Shown here one piece after another: positions 1 to 8,531 of a stretch of DNA of 64,000 nucleotides. The stretch comes from Mycolicibacterium holsaticum DSM 44478 = JCM 12374. GTDB taxonomy: Bacteria > Actinomycetota > Actinomycetes > Mycobacteriales > Mycobacteriaceae. The translations under genes were made by a program, and so were the position numbers. Below the pieces are notes generated by a model that saw only the letters and a list, made by a program, of their open reading frames with translations, searched no databases and was not told where the DNA came from. How positions within the stretch are numbered: the stretch's first letter is position 1; every line of letters starts with the position of its first letter. The stretch is from positions 62,001 to 126,000 of the forward strand of contig NZ_CP080998.1 in NCBI RefSeq assembly GCF_019645835.1, given 5' to 3'.

Positions 1-26
1 AGGAACTGCGACAGCTGGAGGTCGAA

Positions 27-455
27 GTGTCGACACCGCCGAAACCCTTCGAAGTACACGAGTCCGGCGCATACCTACACGGCACCAAAGCCGATCTGTC
101 CGTCGGTGATCTGCTTATCCCGGGCCGCTTCTCTAACTACGAGGACGGCCGGGTCATGAACCACGTGTACGTGACGCAGACGCTGGATGCCGCGGTGTGG
201 GGCGCCGAGATGGCCAGGGGCGACGGTCCGGGCCGGATCTACCTCGTGGAACCGCTGGGTCCGGTCGAAGACGACCCGAACGTGACGGACAAGAAGATGC
301 CCGGCAATCCGACCCGCTCGTACCGTACCCGCGAACCCGTGCGGATCATCGGCGAGGTAACCGACTGGACGGGACATTCCGACGAGCAACTCCAGGCGAT
401 GCGCAACGGCCTGGCCGACCTCAAACGGCGCGGGCTCGACGTCATCTACGACTAG
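27..455 (+). CDS. arr: Rifampin ADP-ribosyltransferase (Arr)
   Basis: This 142-aa cytosolic enzyme should inactivate rifamycins by transferring ADP-ribose from NAD+ to the ansa-chain hydroxyl. The length matches the Arr family (about 140 aa). The three residues known as catalytic in M. smegmatis Arr are present: His18 in LHGTK, Tyr48 in HVYVTQT and Asp83 in EDDPNV. The family-typical block PGNPTRSYRTREPVRI follows. The start is GTG, with a GGAGG ribosome site 5 nt upstream (17-21). It appears monocistronic. Recognition is by whole-protein resemblance to mycobacterial Arr; confidence is high. Confidence 0.93.
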   Translation: MSTPPKPFEVHESGAYLHGTKADLSVGDLLIPGRFSNYEDGRVMNHVYVTQTLDAAVWGAEMARGDGPGRIYLVEPLGPVEDDPNVTDKKMPGNPTRSYRTREPVRIIGEVTDWTGHSDEQLQAMRNGLADLKRRGLDVIYD

Positions 456-548
456 TGCCCACCGCCGAGTGGACAGCATCAAGTCCAGTTCGTAGCCTGT
501 CCGGGACGAAGAAGCCGGGCCGCCCGCGGTCCTCTGCAGCGAAGGATC

Positions 549-1658
549 GTGCCAAGCCCTATGACCCCGGTGCGCCAGTCACTTCGGCGAACGGTGTGCG
601 GTTCGTTGGTCGCTGTCCTGGTGTTGGCCCTTTCGGTGGCCGGTGTGATGGCGGACCCGGCGGCTGACGCGCTGGCCAGGCTCAACGAGTTGTCCGGTCA
701 GGCGGTGCAGGCTCGCGAGGCGGTCACGACCGCGCAACGCGATGCCGATGCGCGACTGGCCGCCCAGACCGCCGCAGAAGGCCGCCACCGCGCCGATGTG
801 GAGGCCCTCGCGGCCGCGAACGACCAGCTTGTGCCCTATCAGGCGGCGGTCGACCGGCTTGCGGCCATGAGCTACATGAGTGGCCGCGACGGTGAGATGG
901 CGGCTGTGCTGACCGCGGCCTCGCCGCAACAACTGATCGACAGATTGGCGGTGCAGCGGGTGGTGGGCGCGACCACCGCCGATCAGATGAAGGCGTTCCA
1001 CGCGACGCGGGAGCGTGCCGCCGCCGCCGCGCAGGCGTCCGAGAGGTCGGCCGCCGACGCGCGTGCCGCGGCTGAGCGCGCCGCCGCGGTACGCGCAGAT
1101 CTACAGGCCAAATGGAGTGACCTGCTGCGCCAGATCGCCGCCGCGGAGGCGCAGTACGCCGCGCTGACACCGCAACAGCAAGCGGCGATCGACAACGCGG
1201 TCCCGCCCAGCGGGCCCGCTCCCCAAGACCCGGCGATCGCCGCGATGCCCGGCCCGCCCCCCGCCGACCCGGTTTCGCCCCTCGCCGCTGCCCGCGTCGA
1301 TATCCCGGAGGCGCTGCCCGTCGGCGTCGCGTCCGAGGCCGGGTTGCAGCCCAACACCATCGTGGCCGCGCGCGCCGTCAGCGCCCGGTTCCCGCAGATC
1401 GCCACCATCGGCGGGGTCCGGCCGGACTCCAAGCCGTGGCATCCTCGCGGCCTGGCGATCGACATCATGATTCCCAACGCCGAAAGCCCCGAGGGCATCG
1501 CCCTCGGCAACGAGATTCGCGACTTCGCACTCGCCAACGCGGCCCGACTCGGGTTACAGGATGTGATCTGGCGCGGCACGTATTACACGCCGGCCGGTCC
1601 GCAGGCGTCGGGGTACGGCCACTTCGACCACGTGCACATCACCACGCTGCCGCGCTGA
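549..1658 (+). CDS. Secreted coiled-coil protein with VldE/ARB_07466-like C-terminal domain
   Basis: Up to 369 aa; the start may be GTG 549 or ATG 561, and neither has ideal Shine-Dalgarno spacing. An N-terminal signal peptide (Arg-rich, then a hydrophobic stretch to about residue 35) leads into a long Ala/Arg/Gln/Glu-rich coiled coil (about residues 40-210). A Pro-rich linker (about 215-250) follows. The C-terminal domain carries HPRGLAIDIMIPN and YGHFDHVHITT, the conserved Asp/His pattern of ARB_07466-like (VldE-like) domains of exported mycobacterial proteins. The coiled coil resembles the N-terminal parts of Rip-type cell-wall proteins. A cell-envelope role is inferred; no enzymatic activity is assigned. 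It converges on the DUF1906 gene with an 8-nt gap. Confidence 0.75.
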   Translation: MPSPMTPVRQSLRRTVCGSLVAVLVLALSVAGVMADPAADALARLNELSGQAVQAREAVTTAQRDADARLAAQTAAEGRHRADVEALAAANDQLVPYQAAVDRLAAMSYMSGRDGEMAAVLTAASPQQLIDRLAVQRVVGATTADQMKAFHATRERAAAAAQASERSAADARAAAERAAAVRADLQAKWSDLLRQIAAAEAQYAALTPQQQAAIDNAVPPSGPAPQDPAIAAMPGPPPADPVSPLAAARVDIPEALPVGVASEAGLQPNTIVAARAVSARFPQIATIGGVRPDSKPWHPRGLAIDIMIPNAESPEGIALGNEIRDFALANAARLGLQDVIWRGTYYTPAGPQASGYGHFDHVHITTLPR

Positions 1659-1666
1659 GGACCCGG

Positions 1667-2434
1667 TCAGGGATGGAAGTTCCACTGGCCGCAGTCCTGG
1701 GCCAGGACGTCGTTGACGTCGACGCGGATGCCGCCGACCACCGGTCCCGGATTCGAGGCGGTGTCGATGATGCGCTGGTAAAGAACCGCGCCGGGGAAGA
1801 TCTGTCCGTTCGACCACGACCGGGTCTGCCACGCCCAGACGCGGCCGGGCGTCTGTGATTTGCCGATGACGCCGTCGGCGGCGGCCCACTGACACGGCCG
1901 GATGCCGGCGTAGATGCCGGTGCGCATTACCCCAATCACGGAGTTGATCCCGCGAAACCACGGCAGCGCCAGGTCGTTCCAGGTCTGGCGGTCGATGTCG
2001 TCGTCGACGCTGAAAAAGATCGGTGCGGTGCGGCCGCCACCGGCGGCGGTGTGCAGGTGCCACCCGGTTTTCGCGTCGGCGACGCCACCGGCGTACCCGC
2101 GGGTGAAGTCCGACGGCGCCGTCCCGCCGGGCTTGCCGTACTGGTAGTTGCTGACGATCACCAAACCGGCCGCGGTCAGCGCCTTGGCGTAGGGCAGCGT
2201 GATCGGCTTGGCGCCGAACGACGAGCCCGGCCGTGAGGTCGAGACGTAGTTGATCACTCCGGCGTGGCCGGCCGCCCGGATGTCTTTCGCGGGAATCTGG
2301 CGCATGGCGAAATCGATCAGCGTGGGAGCGGCTGCCTTCGCTGCGGGTGCCTGCTTACCCGCAACGGCACCCAGACCGACCAGTGCGGACGCCGCGGCGG
2401 CATAGCGCAGCGCGTCACGGCGGGATACCTGCAC
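1667..2434 (-). CDS. Tat-exported DUF1906 (Rv2525c-like) glycoside-hydrolase-like protein
   Basis: A 255-aa protein starting at GTG. The N-terminus has a twin-arginine motif (SRRDALRY, residues 4-11), a hydrophobic segment and an Ala-rich cleavage region ending near residue 36. The remainder has DUF1906 features: INYVSTSRPGSSFGAKPIT, FFSVDDDID (the acidic loop where TIM-barrel hydrolases place catalytic Asp residues) and IDTASNPGPVVGGIRVDVNDV. M. tuberculosis Rv2525c, of this family, is a Tat substrate linked to cell-wall physiology. By analogy this one acts outside the membrane on a wall polysaccharide or peptidoglycan, but the substrate is unknown. Confidence 0.85.
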   Translation of the reverse strand: MQVSRRDALRYAAAASALVGLGAVAGKQAPAAKAAAPTLIDFAMRQIPAKDIRAAGHAGVINYVSTSRPGSSFGAKPITLPYAKALTAAGLVIVSNYQYGKPGGTAPSDFTRGYAGGVADAKTGWHLHTAAGGGRTAPIFFSVDDDIDRQTWNDLALPWFRGINSVIGVMRTGIYAGIRPCQWAAADGVIGKSQTPGRVWAWQTRSWSNGQIFPGAVLYQRIIDTASNPGPVVGGIRVDVNDVLAQDCGQWNFHP

Positions 2435-2520
2435 GGCGCGAAGCTACCAAGGTGACTGTCCTGAAGAGCCTTTCGACGCGCGGGCGATGCCGGTTTGTGG
2501 TCGTTTCGTTGCGCGTTCGG

Positions 2521-2735
2521 CCAGTGGGAGGGCCTGGCGCAAGACCCGACGGCAGCTCGACAGCCTCGCGGACGCCGGCCACGACACCGTGGCACGCCGA
2601 ACGCCGGTGCTGGGCACCCAGCACCTGAACCGTCGTGACCTCGAGAAGCTGCGGGATGCGGGGCAGACGATCGACCTGCGCGTGCTCGGGCTGGCGACCA
2701 TCGGCGACGACGTGAACCCCGAGCATGCGTTGGCG
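2521..2735 (+). pseudogene. Possible coding remnant of unknown family
   Basis: One frame reads like real protein (GHDTVARRTPVLGTQHLNRR, then DLRVLGLATIGDDVNPE near the right end) and then dissolves into low-quality sequence just before the esterase remnant. There is no convincing start or ribosome site and I do not recognise the family. It may be the left part of a decayed gene in the same degraded stretch (2435-3204). The rest of that stretch, outside this and the next entry, shows nothing I can support. Confidence 0.25.
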
Positions 2736-2772
2736 CCAACCGACCGGTCGACGTCAAACACGCACCGCAGGC

Positions 2773-3030
2773 ATGTCCGAAGCACTGGCGGCTGCTGCAC
2801 CCGCCGGGAAGATCTGTCACCTGGTGCACACCGAGCCCGCCGGGACCCGCAGGTACGACCTCTACATCCCGACCGGCTGTACCGCCGCGGCGACGGGCGA
2901 GTCCTCGCGCAGTGCTGGATGGTGCACAGGGCGGACACGCGTGGTACGGCGGAAGCCCGGTGGGGTCTTAGACCGACCCGATGGGTCCCGACGCGTCGGC
3001 CGAGATGATCGGTTCTTTCTCGGCACGAAT
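2773..3030 (+). pseudogene. PHB-depolymerase-family esterase, internally deleted remnant
   Basis: Two pieces of one esterase family sit almost adjacent in different frames. From ATG 2773 the N-terminal piece includes HTEPAGTRRYDLYIPTG, typical of the start of PHB-depolymerase-like esterases, and ends near 2900. From 2912 a different frame gives GGHAWYGGSPVGS, a TAG stop (2969-2971), then TDPMGPDASAEMIGSF. This matches the C-terminal catalytic-His region (GHAWSGG...TDPxGPDAS) of those enzymes. The central nucleophile region (about 200 codons) is missing. The gene is non-functional. Confidence 0.7.
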
Positions 3031-3204
3031 TATACGGTCGCGCCGGGCTTTACAGCTCCGCGACACCGAACCCGGCACAGACGGCGAAGACGCCGATGTG
3101 GGTGCCGGACAACGGTCGGCGCGGCCGATGGCTCCGTTTGGCTGCGGCCGGTGCGCCCGCGGCTCGAAGATGGACAGGTCACCCGTCGATCCCAGGGAGT
3201 AACC

Positions 3205-4155
3205 GTGGCCGCACCTCAGTCCGACATGGATGGCTGGCCCCGCCTGCGGGTCGAGGACTGGACCGACACACGCGAGACGCTGCACATGTGGTTGCAGATC
3301 ATCGGGAAGATCCGACTGGGGTTCGCTCCGCTGCTGAATCACTGGTGGCAGGTGACGTCGTATGTCAGCGCGCGCGGCCTGACCACGTCGTTAATCCCGT
3401 ACATGTCAGGCGGTTTCGACATCGAGTTCGATTTCGTCGAGCACCGGCTGCTGATCCGCACCACCACCGGTGCCACCCGCTACATCGAACTGCAGGCCAT
3501 GTCGGTGGCCGAGTTTCACGCGCGCACCCTCGACGCCTTGCAGGAGTTGGGTATCGACGCACACATCCAGCCGCACCCCAACGAGGTCGCACCGGCGATC
3601 CCGTTCGCCGAGGACCACGTTCACGCGTCCTACGACGCGCAGGCCGTGCACTTGTTCTGGCGGCAGTTGCTGCAGGCCGATCGGGTTCTGGGCGAATTCC
3701 GTTCCCGGTTCGTCGGCAAGGCCAGCCCCGTGCACTTCTTCTGGGGCGCGATGGACCTGGCGTACACGAGATTCTCGGGCCGCCGGGCGCCGACCCACCC
3801 CGGTGGCGCCCCGAACGTCGGCGACTGGGTGATGGTCGAGGGCTACTCACGGGAACTGAGCAGTTGCGGATTCTGGCCTGGCGGGGGCGAGGAGGGCGCC
3901 TTCTACTCCTACGCCTACCCGGAGCCCGACGGCTTCGCCGATGCCGACGTCGAACCGCGGCAGGCCTATTACGGGCGCGCCGAAGGGGAATTCCTGCTTC
4001 CTTACGAGGTTGTCCGGGCCGCGGACGACCCCGGCGAGACGCTTCTCACCTTTCTGCAAGCCACCTACGAGGCCGCCGCCGAACGCGCCGACTGGGATCG
4101 CAGCACCCTCGAGGACGATCCCGACCGCTGGGCACCGCGCCGACGACAGCGTTGA
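3205..4155 (+). CDS. DUF5996 family protein
   Basis: A 316-aa cytosolic protein. GTG 3205 is chosen because a purine-rich site (CAGGGAG, 3192-3198) lies 6 nt upstream and the recognisable family sequence (WPRLRVEDWTDTRETLHMW) begins shortly after it; the frame is open further upstream but that part is pseudogene debris. Conserved blocks include GKIRLGFAPLLNHWWQVTSY, ARGLTTSLIPY and SPVHFFWGAMDLAYTRFSGR. The family is widespread in bacteria without an assigned function. No signal peptide or membrane segment is seen. It converges on the topoisomerase A-subunit gene with a 13-nt gap. Confidence 0.8.
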   Translation: MAAPQSDMDGWPRLRVEDWTDTRETLHMWLQIIGKIRLGFAPLLNHWWQVTSYVSARGLTTSLIPYMSGGFDIEFDFVEHRLLIRTTTGATRYIELQAMSVAEFHARTLDALQELGIDAHIQPHPNEVAPAIPFAEDHVHASYDAQAVHLFWRQLLQADRVLGEFRSRFVGKASPVHFFWGAMDLAYTRFSGRRAPTHPGGAPNVGDWVMVEGYSRELSSCGFWPGGGEEGAFYSYAYPEPDGFADADVEPRQAYYGRAEGEFLLPYEVVRAADDPGETLLTFLQATYEAAAERADWDRSTLEDDPDRWAPRRRQR

Positions 4156-4168
4156 CGAGAGGGCTGGG

Positions 4169-6304
4169 CTAACCGGCCGGCGTCACATTCGAACCCGACC
4201 CTTTGGTCGAGGCCTTCGCGCGTTTCTCGGCAGGCACCCGGCGCTTGCCCCGCACGAACCCGGTCGGGGAGACCGTCGCCGACACTAGCGCGTCCTCGCC
4301 CCGCACGAACGGATGGAATCCGACTCCGGCGCCCCCGCGGCCCTTGACCGGAATGTCGGGCACTTCGGTGACCTTCCACCCCTTTTCGGAGACCGACAGG
4401 ATCGCCTCGTCGTTGCCGCACGACAGCGGCAGCGCGGCGATCACGGTGTCCGCCGGGTCGCCGGCCGCGAGCTTCACCCCGGCCACGCCGTTGCCCGCCG
4501 CGCCCTGCGGGTTCACCGCGGCCGGGTCGATGCGCAGGATCTTGCCGCGTCGGGTCACCAGCGCCAGATGGAAACCCTCGGGCAGCACGCCCGAGCACAG
4601 CAACCCGGTGATGTCCGGTGCGACCGGGATGTCGCGGATCTTGTACGGCAGGCCGCCGCCGGTGGTGAACTTCACCCGGCCATCGGCCCACACCGCCCAC
4701 CCCAGACCGGAGGTGAGCAGCTCGCCGTGGCTGTCGGAGAACACGCCGCGATCGTCGAGCCGCCAGGACGCGTTGACCTTGCGCTCACGGGGCCCGTCTT
4801 CGGCGGCGCCGGAACTGATGGGGGTGGCCTCGAAGTCCAACACGGTGCGGCGGTCGAACTCTGGGGCCTTGAACAGCTTCGCCGTTTCCACCAACTCCTT
4901 GTCGATGACCGCCCGGCGTGAATCCGGGTTCGACACCAGTTCAGTGAGTTGAGCGAACTCCTCGTCCAGCTTCTCGGCCTCGGCCTGCAGTTCGATGACA
5001 TCGAGTTTGGTCAGCCTGCGCAGCTGCAGCGCCAGCACGTAGTCGGCTTGAACGGCATCGATCTTGAACCGGTCCTGTAGCCCCTGGCGTGCTTCGTCGA
5101 CGGTGTCGGACCCACGGATCACCGCCACGGCGGCGTCGATGTCGAGGTGGATGGTCATCAGGCCGGCCACCAGATGCCGTCGCGCGGTCACCTTCTCCAG
5201 GCGGTACTCGCTGCGATGCAATACGACCGAATCACGCAGTGACAGAAACGCTTTGATCAGTTCGCGTACCGACCACCACCGTGGCACCCGGTTCTCGTCG
5301 AGGGCCACCAGGCTGGCGGCGAACGTCGACTCCAGCGGCGTCAGCGCCAACAGCTGCTCGCGGATCTTCTCGGCGTCGTGGCCGCGTTTGGCGGTGACGA
5401 CGATCCGCAGCCCGTTGCGGCGGTCGGTCAGATCCGACATATCGGCGACGCCGGCCATTTCACCGGACTCCACCAGGGCCCGGATGCGGTCCTGCACAGT
5501 GTTACTCGCGACACCGGGCGGTAGCTCGGTGATGATGCAGTTCTTGCCGTCGACGGTTACCGTGCCGCGCACCGTGAACTGGCCGCGCCCGGTGGTGATG
5601 TACTCGCGCAGGCCGGCCTCGCCGACCACCGTCGCACCGCAGCCCCAGTCCGGGCCGGGAACGAGTTTGACCAGGCGGTCGTCGGTCATGTTCGGGGTTT
5701 TCAGCAGCGCCCGGCACGCCGCCATGATTTCGCGCGGGTTGTGGGCCGGTACCTTGGTCGCCCATCCCTCGGCGATTCCCACCGCACCGTTGCACAGCAG
5801 CACCGGCCACTGGGCGGGCAGCACCGTGGGTTCGGTCCATTCGCCGTCGAAGGTCGCCGTCATCGGCACGGCGTGGCTGTCGAGTTCGGCGGTCAGCGCG
5901 GCGCCGGCCGCGGACAGCCGCATCTCGGTGTACCGGTCCGCGGCGGGAATATCACCCTGGATGCGCGGGAAAGCACCTTGGCCGTCAATGACTTTCACGC
6001 GCTGGAAGTCGGCGGCCATCAGCGCCGCTGCCCCGTACATCGACGCCCCGCCGTGCGGGTGCAGGTTGCCGGTGACGGCCGAGCAGACCTTCGACGACTT
6101 CTGCGGTTTGTTGCCGGGCAGCAGTTTCGAGTCGTGCATCTGGTAGAGCAGGCGGCGCTGACCCGGCTTGAGTCCGTCATACGCCGACGGGATGGCACGG
6201 TCACTGACACTGTAGAGCGCAAAGGTCAACTGGTAGCGGTTCCAGTAGTCGTCGGCGCTCTGGTCGAGGACCAGCTCGGGGTTCTGCTCGATTACGGCGG
6301 TCAC
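4169..6304 (-). CDS. Type IIA topoisomerase A subunit, non-gyrase paralogue (TopoNM-like)
   Basis: A 711-aa protein of the GyrA/ParC family. The breakage-reunion domain has the catalytic tyrosine in AADRYTE (Tyr125), preceded by HPHGGASMYGA and the GLKPGQRRLLY element. It is shorter than mycobacterial GyrA (about 840 aa), and the C-terminal part is a reduced set of beta-pinwheel-like repeats. Start GTG 6304 has AGGAG 8 nt upstream and lies 9 nt after the stop of the B subunit, so both are co-transcribed. Mycobacteria normally have only gyrase, but M. smegmatis also has TopoNM, an additional relaxing/decatenating type II enzyme. This gene is probably its homologue: an ATP-dependent enzyme changing DNA topology. 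Confidence 0.85.
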   Translation of the reverse strand: MTAVIEQNPELVLDQSADDYWNRYQLTFALYSVSDRAIPSAYDGLKPGQRRLLYQMHDSKLLPGNKPQKSSKVCSAVTGNLHPHGGASMYGAAALMAADFQRVKVIDGQGAFPRIQGDIPAADRYTEMRLSAAGAALTAELDSHAVPMTATFDGEWTEPTVLPAQWPVLLCNGAVGIAEGWATKVPAHNPREIMAACRALLKTPNMTDDRLVKLVPGPDWGCGATVVGEAGLREYITTGRGQFTVRGTVTVDGKNCIITELPPGVASNTVQDRIRALVESGEMAGVADMSDLTDRRNGLRIVVTAKRGHDAEKIREQLLALTPLESTFAASLVALDENRVPRWWSVRELIKAFLSLRDSVVLHRSEYRLEKVTARRHLVAGLMTIHLDIDAAVAVIRGSDTVDEARQGLQDRFKIDAVQADYVLALQLRRLTKLDVIELQAEAEKLDEEFAQLTELVSNPDSRRAVIDKELVETAKLFKAPEFDRRTVLDFEATPISSGAAEDGPRERKVNASWRLDDRGVFSDSHGELLTSGLGWAVWADGRVKFTTGGGLPYKIRDIPVAPDITGLLCSGVLPEGFHLALVTRRGKILRIDPAAVNPQGAAGNGVAGVKLAAGDPADTVIAALPLSCGNDEAILSVSEKGWKVTEVPDIPVKGRGGAGVGFHPFVRGEDALVSATVSPTGFVRGKRRVPAEKRAKASTKGSGSNVTPAG

Positions 6305-6313
6305 GTCGTACTC

Positions 6314-8347
6314 CTACGTCAAATCCAGCGAGGCGGTGTCGACGCGGGCGGCGATCTCAGCCATCCACGTGCGCCTGCCTTCGGGCGGTCCGCCGAACAA
6401 CGTGTGGTGCAACTGCGTCTCACCGTCATCGGGATGGACTCGAATGACCGTGCGGCGCTGCGGATCCAGCACGGTATTCCAGAAGTCGTCGGCGTCCATC
6501 TCGCCGAGACCCTTGTTGCGCTGTACCTCGACCCTGCGATTGGAGGCCGCCTTCATCTTGGCGACCGCCGCGTCGCGCTCAGACTCGTCCTGACAGTAGA
6601 CCCGCTGCGTGGCGTCCTTGACGACGAACAGCGGCGGCAGCGTCACGTACACCATCCCGGCCTCGACCAGCGGGCGGTAGAAGTCGAGGAACATCGAGAT
6701 CAGGCTGGAGTTGATGTTGCCGCCGTCGGGGTCGGCGTCGGAGGCGAACAGGATCCGGTCGTACCGGCACAACTCGGGGTCACAACTCTCTCGCACGCCG
6801 CACCCCAGGATGCGTTCGATCGCATCGAACTCCTCTTTGGCCCGCGCCTTGCTCAGGGCGAACCCATAGACGTTGGGCGGCTTACCCTTCAGCGGGTACG
6901 CGGCCTGGAAGGTGGCGTCGCGCGCGGCCTTGATGGTGCCCAGCGCCGAATCACCCTCGCACAGGAACAGTTCGGCCCCCGAGCCCCGGCCGGTCTCCCG
7001 GCTGGGCAGCAGCTTGGGTGGCAGCGACAGGTTCGTGCCCAGCCCCTTGGCCTTCGAGGCAGCCCGGGACCGCGCCTTTGCCCCCTCGGCGCTGCGCCGC
7101 GCCCGGGCCGACTCGAGCGCCAGCTTGGTCCACAACGACACCGCGTCACCGTTGGCGGGGTTGGCCGCCCAGATGGTGACGCTGCGTGCCACATCCGGGG
7201 CCATCGCCACGTTCAACGACCGCGACGACACCGCGGTCTTGGCCTGCGAGTCCCACGACACGTCGGGGGCGCGGGTGTCCACGGCCAGCGCGGTGACGGC
7301 CGCGAAGTCCTGCGGCTCGGGGCCCTCTTCGCCCTTGGCCAGGCCCAGGTCGCGGATCCGGGAGGCCCGGTCGGCCAGCGCCTCCGAAAGGCCCTTCATG
7401 GCCGCGGTCAGGTGCGACCCGCCGCCGGGGGTCCGCACCGTGTTGCAGAAGGCGGCGACGGTCGCGGGTTCGGCCGGGCCGGCGGTGAGCGACCAACGAA
7501 ACGGTGTCGGTCCCCGACCGGTGGTGTACTCGCCGCGGCCCTCCACGACGGCGCGGACGTCGGGGGTGGGGGCGCCGGCCGCCGTGCACATCAGGTCCAG
7601 CAGGGTGTCGGTGCCCCACGGGCCGTCGAACGGCTCCAGCAGCGCCGGGGGAACTTCCTCACCGGGCCAGCCTTCGTCGGTGACGATCAGGTGCACACCG
7701 GGCGAGAGCCGGGCCGCGGCGTGCGCGCGCAGCAGCACCTCGCCGATGTCCACGGTGTTGTCCGGTACGACGGCCGGGTCGAACAGAATCCGCACCGTGG
7801 TGCCGTGCAGGTCCGGTTTGCGGTTGCCGGTGCCGCGCAGCTTCTGGGTGTCGGCGCGGGTGAACGGGGCGTCCGGGTCGAACTCCTTGCCTTCGAACAC
7901 CCCGGGATAGCCGCGGCCGAAGCTCTGCACATAGGTTTTGCCGGCACGGTGCACCGTGACGTCGGTGCGCGCAGAAATGAACACCGCCGCCGCGGCGCCG
8001 ATTCCGTTCAGGCCGGCACCGGTGCTGGTGGCATCGGTGTGTGCGGAGAATTTCCCGCCGGCCCGCGCGGTGCCCAGCGTCTTGACGATGCCGTTCTTCT
8101 TCGTCGTCGCATCGGTGTCCACGGGCAGGCCGCGGCCGTCGTCGGCGACGCTGACCGAACCGTCGGCGTGCAGGGTGATCGTCACCGTCGAGCCGCCGTG
8201 GCCCGGCTCGGCGACCTCTTCGATCGCGTTGTCGATGAGCTCGCGCAGCGCGGTGTTGAGCACGTCGAGCCCCAGGTTCACCGCCGGCCGCAGGCGGGTG
8301 TGCTGGACATCGTCGAGCTCGGTGATGTCGGCGGCGGTATAACTCAC
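6314..8347 (-). CDS. Type IIA topoisomerase B subunit, non-gyrase paralogue (TopoNM-like)
   Basis: A 677-aa GyrB/ParE-type ATPase subunit. The GHKL ATP site is visible as ELIDNAIEE (about residue 36), DDGRGLPVD (about 68) and GLNGIGAAA (about 112). The Toprim metal site is ELFLCEGDSA (Glu) and SDADPDGGNI (acidic cluster). The C-terminal NKGLGEMDADDFWNT block matches the GyrB tail. Start GTG 8347 has an AAGGA site just upstream. It is first in a two-gene operon with the A subunit. Gyrase genes proper are expected near oriC, so this is an accessory enzyme. The DADPDG form of the Toprim motif departs slightly from the common DADVDG. Confidence 0.85.
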   Translation of the reverse strand: MSYTAADITELDDVQHTRLRPAVNLGLDVLNTALRELIDNAIEEVAEPGHGGSTVTITLHADGSVSVADDGRGLPVDTDATTKKNGIVKTLGTARAGGKFSAHTDATSTGAGLNGIGAAAAVFISARTDVTVHRAGKTYVQSFGRGYPGVFEGKEFDPDAPFTRADTQKLRGTGNRKPDLHGTTVRILFDPAVVPDNTVDIGEVLLRAHAAARLSPGVHLIVTDEGWPGEEVPPALLEPFDGPWGTDTLLDLMCTAAGAPTPDVRAVVEGRGEYTTGRGPTPFRWSLTAGPAEPATVAAFCNTVRTPGGGSHLTAAMKGLSEALADRASRIRDLGLAKGEEGPEPQDFAAVTALAVDTRAPDVSWDSQAKTAVSSRSLNVAMAPDVARSVTIWAANPANGDAVSLWTKLALESARARRSAEGAKARSRAASKAKGLGTNLSLPPKLLPSRETGRGSGAELFLCEGDSALGTIKAARDATFQAAYPLKGKPPNVYGFALSKARAKEEFDAIERILGCGVRESCDPELCRYDRILFASDADPDGGNINSSLISMFLDFYRPLVEAGMVYVTLPPLFVVKDATQRVYCQDESERDAAVAKMKAASNRRVEVQRNKGLGEMDADDFWNTVLDPQRRTVIRVHPDDGETQLHHTLFGGPPEGRRTWMAEIAARVDTASLDLT

Positions 8348-8468
8348 TGCTGGTCCTTAGGGCGATGCGAGATTGGGGCCGCACGAATCGTAGACGCCGT
8401 GGCCGACAACGTCGCTGGACGCGCCGCCGCCTTGACCGAGCCGATGCATCGCGATCGGGACGCAATTT

Positions 8469-8496
8469 TTGACACCTGTCAGAAATTGGGTACTGT
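8469..8496 (+). promoter_or_regulatory. Promoter with TGACA/TGTCA operator upstream of the FMO operon
   Basis: A -35-like TTGACA (8469-8474) and a TACTGT -10 (8491-8496) are 16 bp apart. The -35 overlaps an inverted repeat, TGACA-CC-TGTCA (8470-8481). This is a probable repressor site, plausibly for the TetR regulator encoded two genes on. Confidence 0.5.
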
Positions 8497-8531
8497 TGCC
8501 GGTGACGGACTTCACAGAACGGTAGGCGGAC

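Noticed and set aside
3096..4172. 358-codon Arg-rich frame over the DUF5996 gene
   Set aside because: Shadow frame. Conserved DUF5996 motifs are in the other frame and the product is low-complexity.
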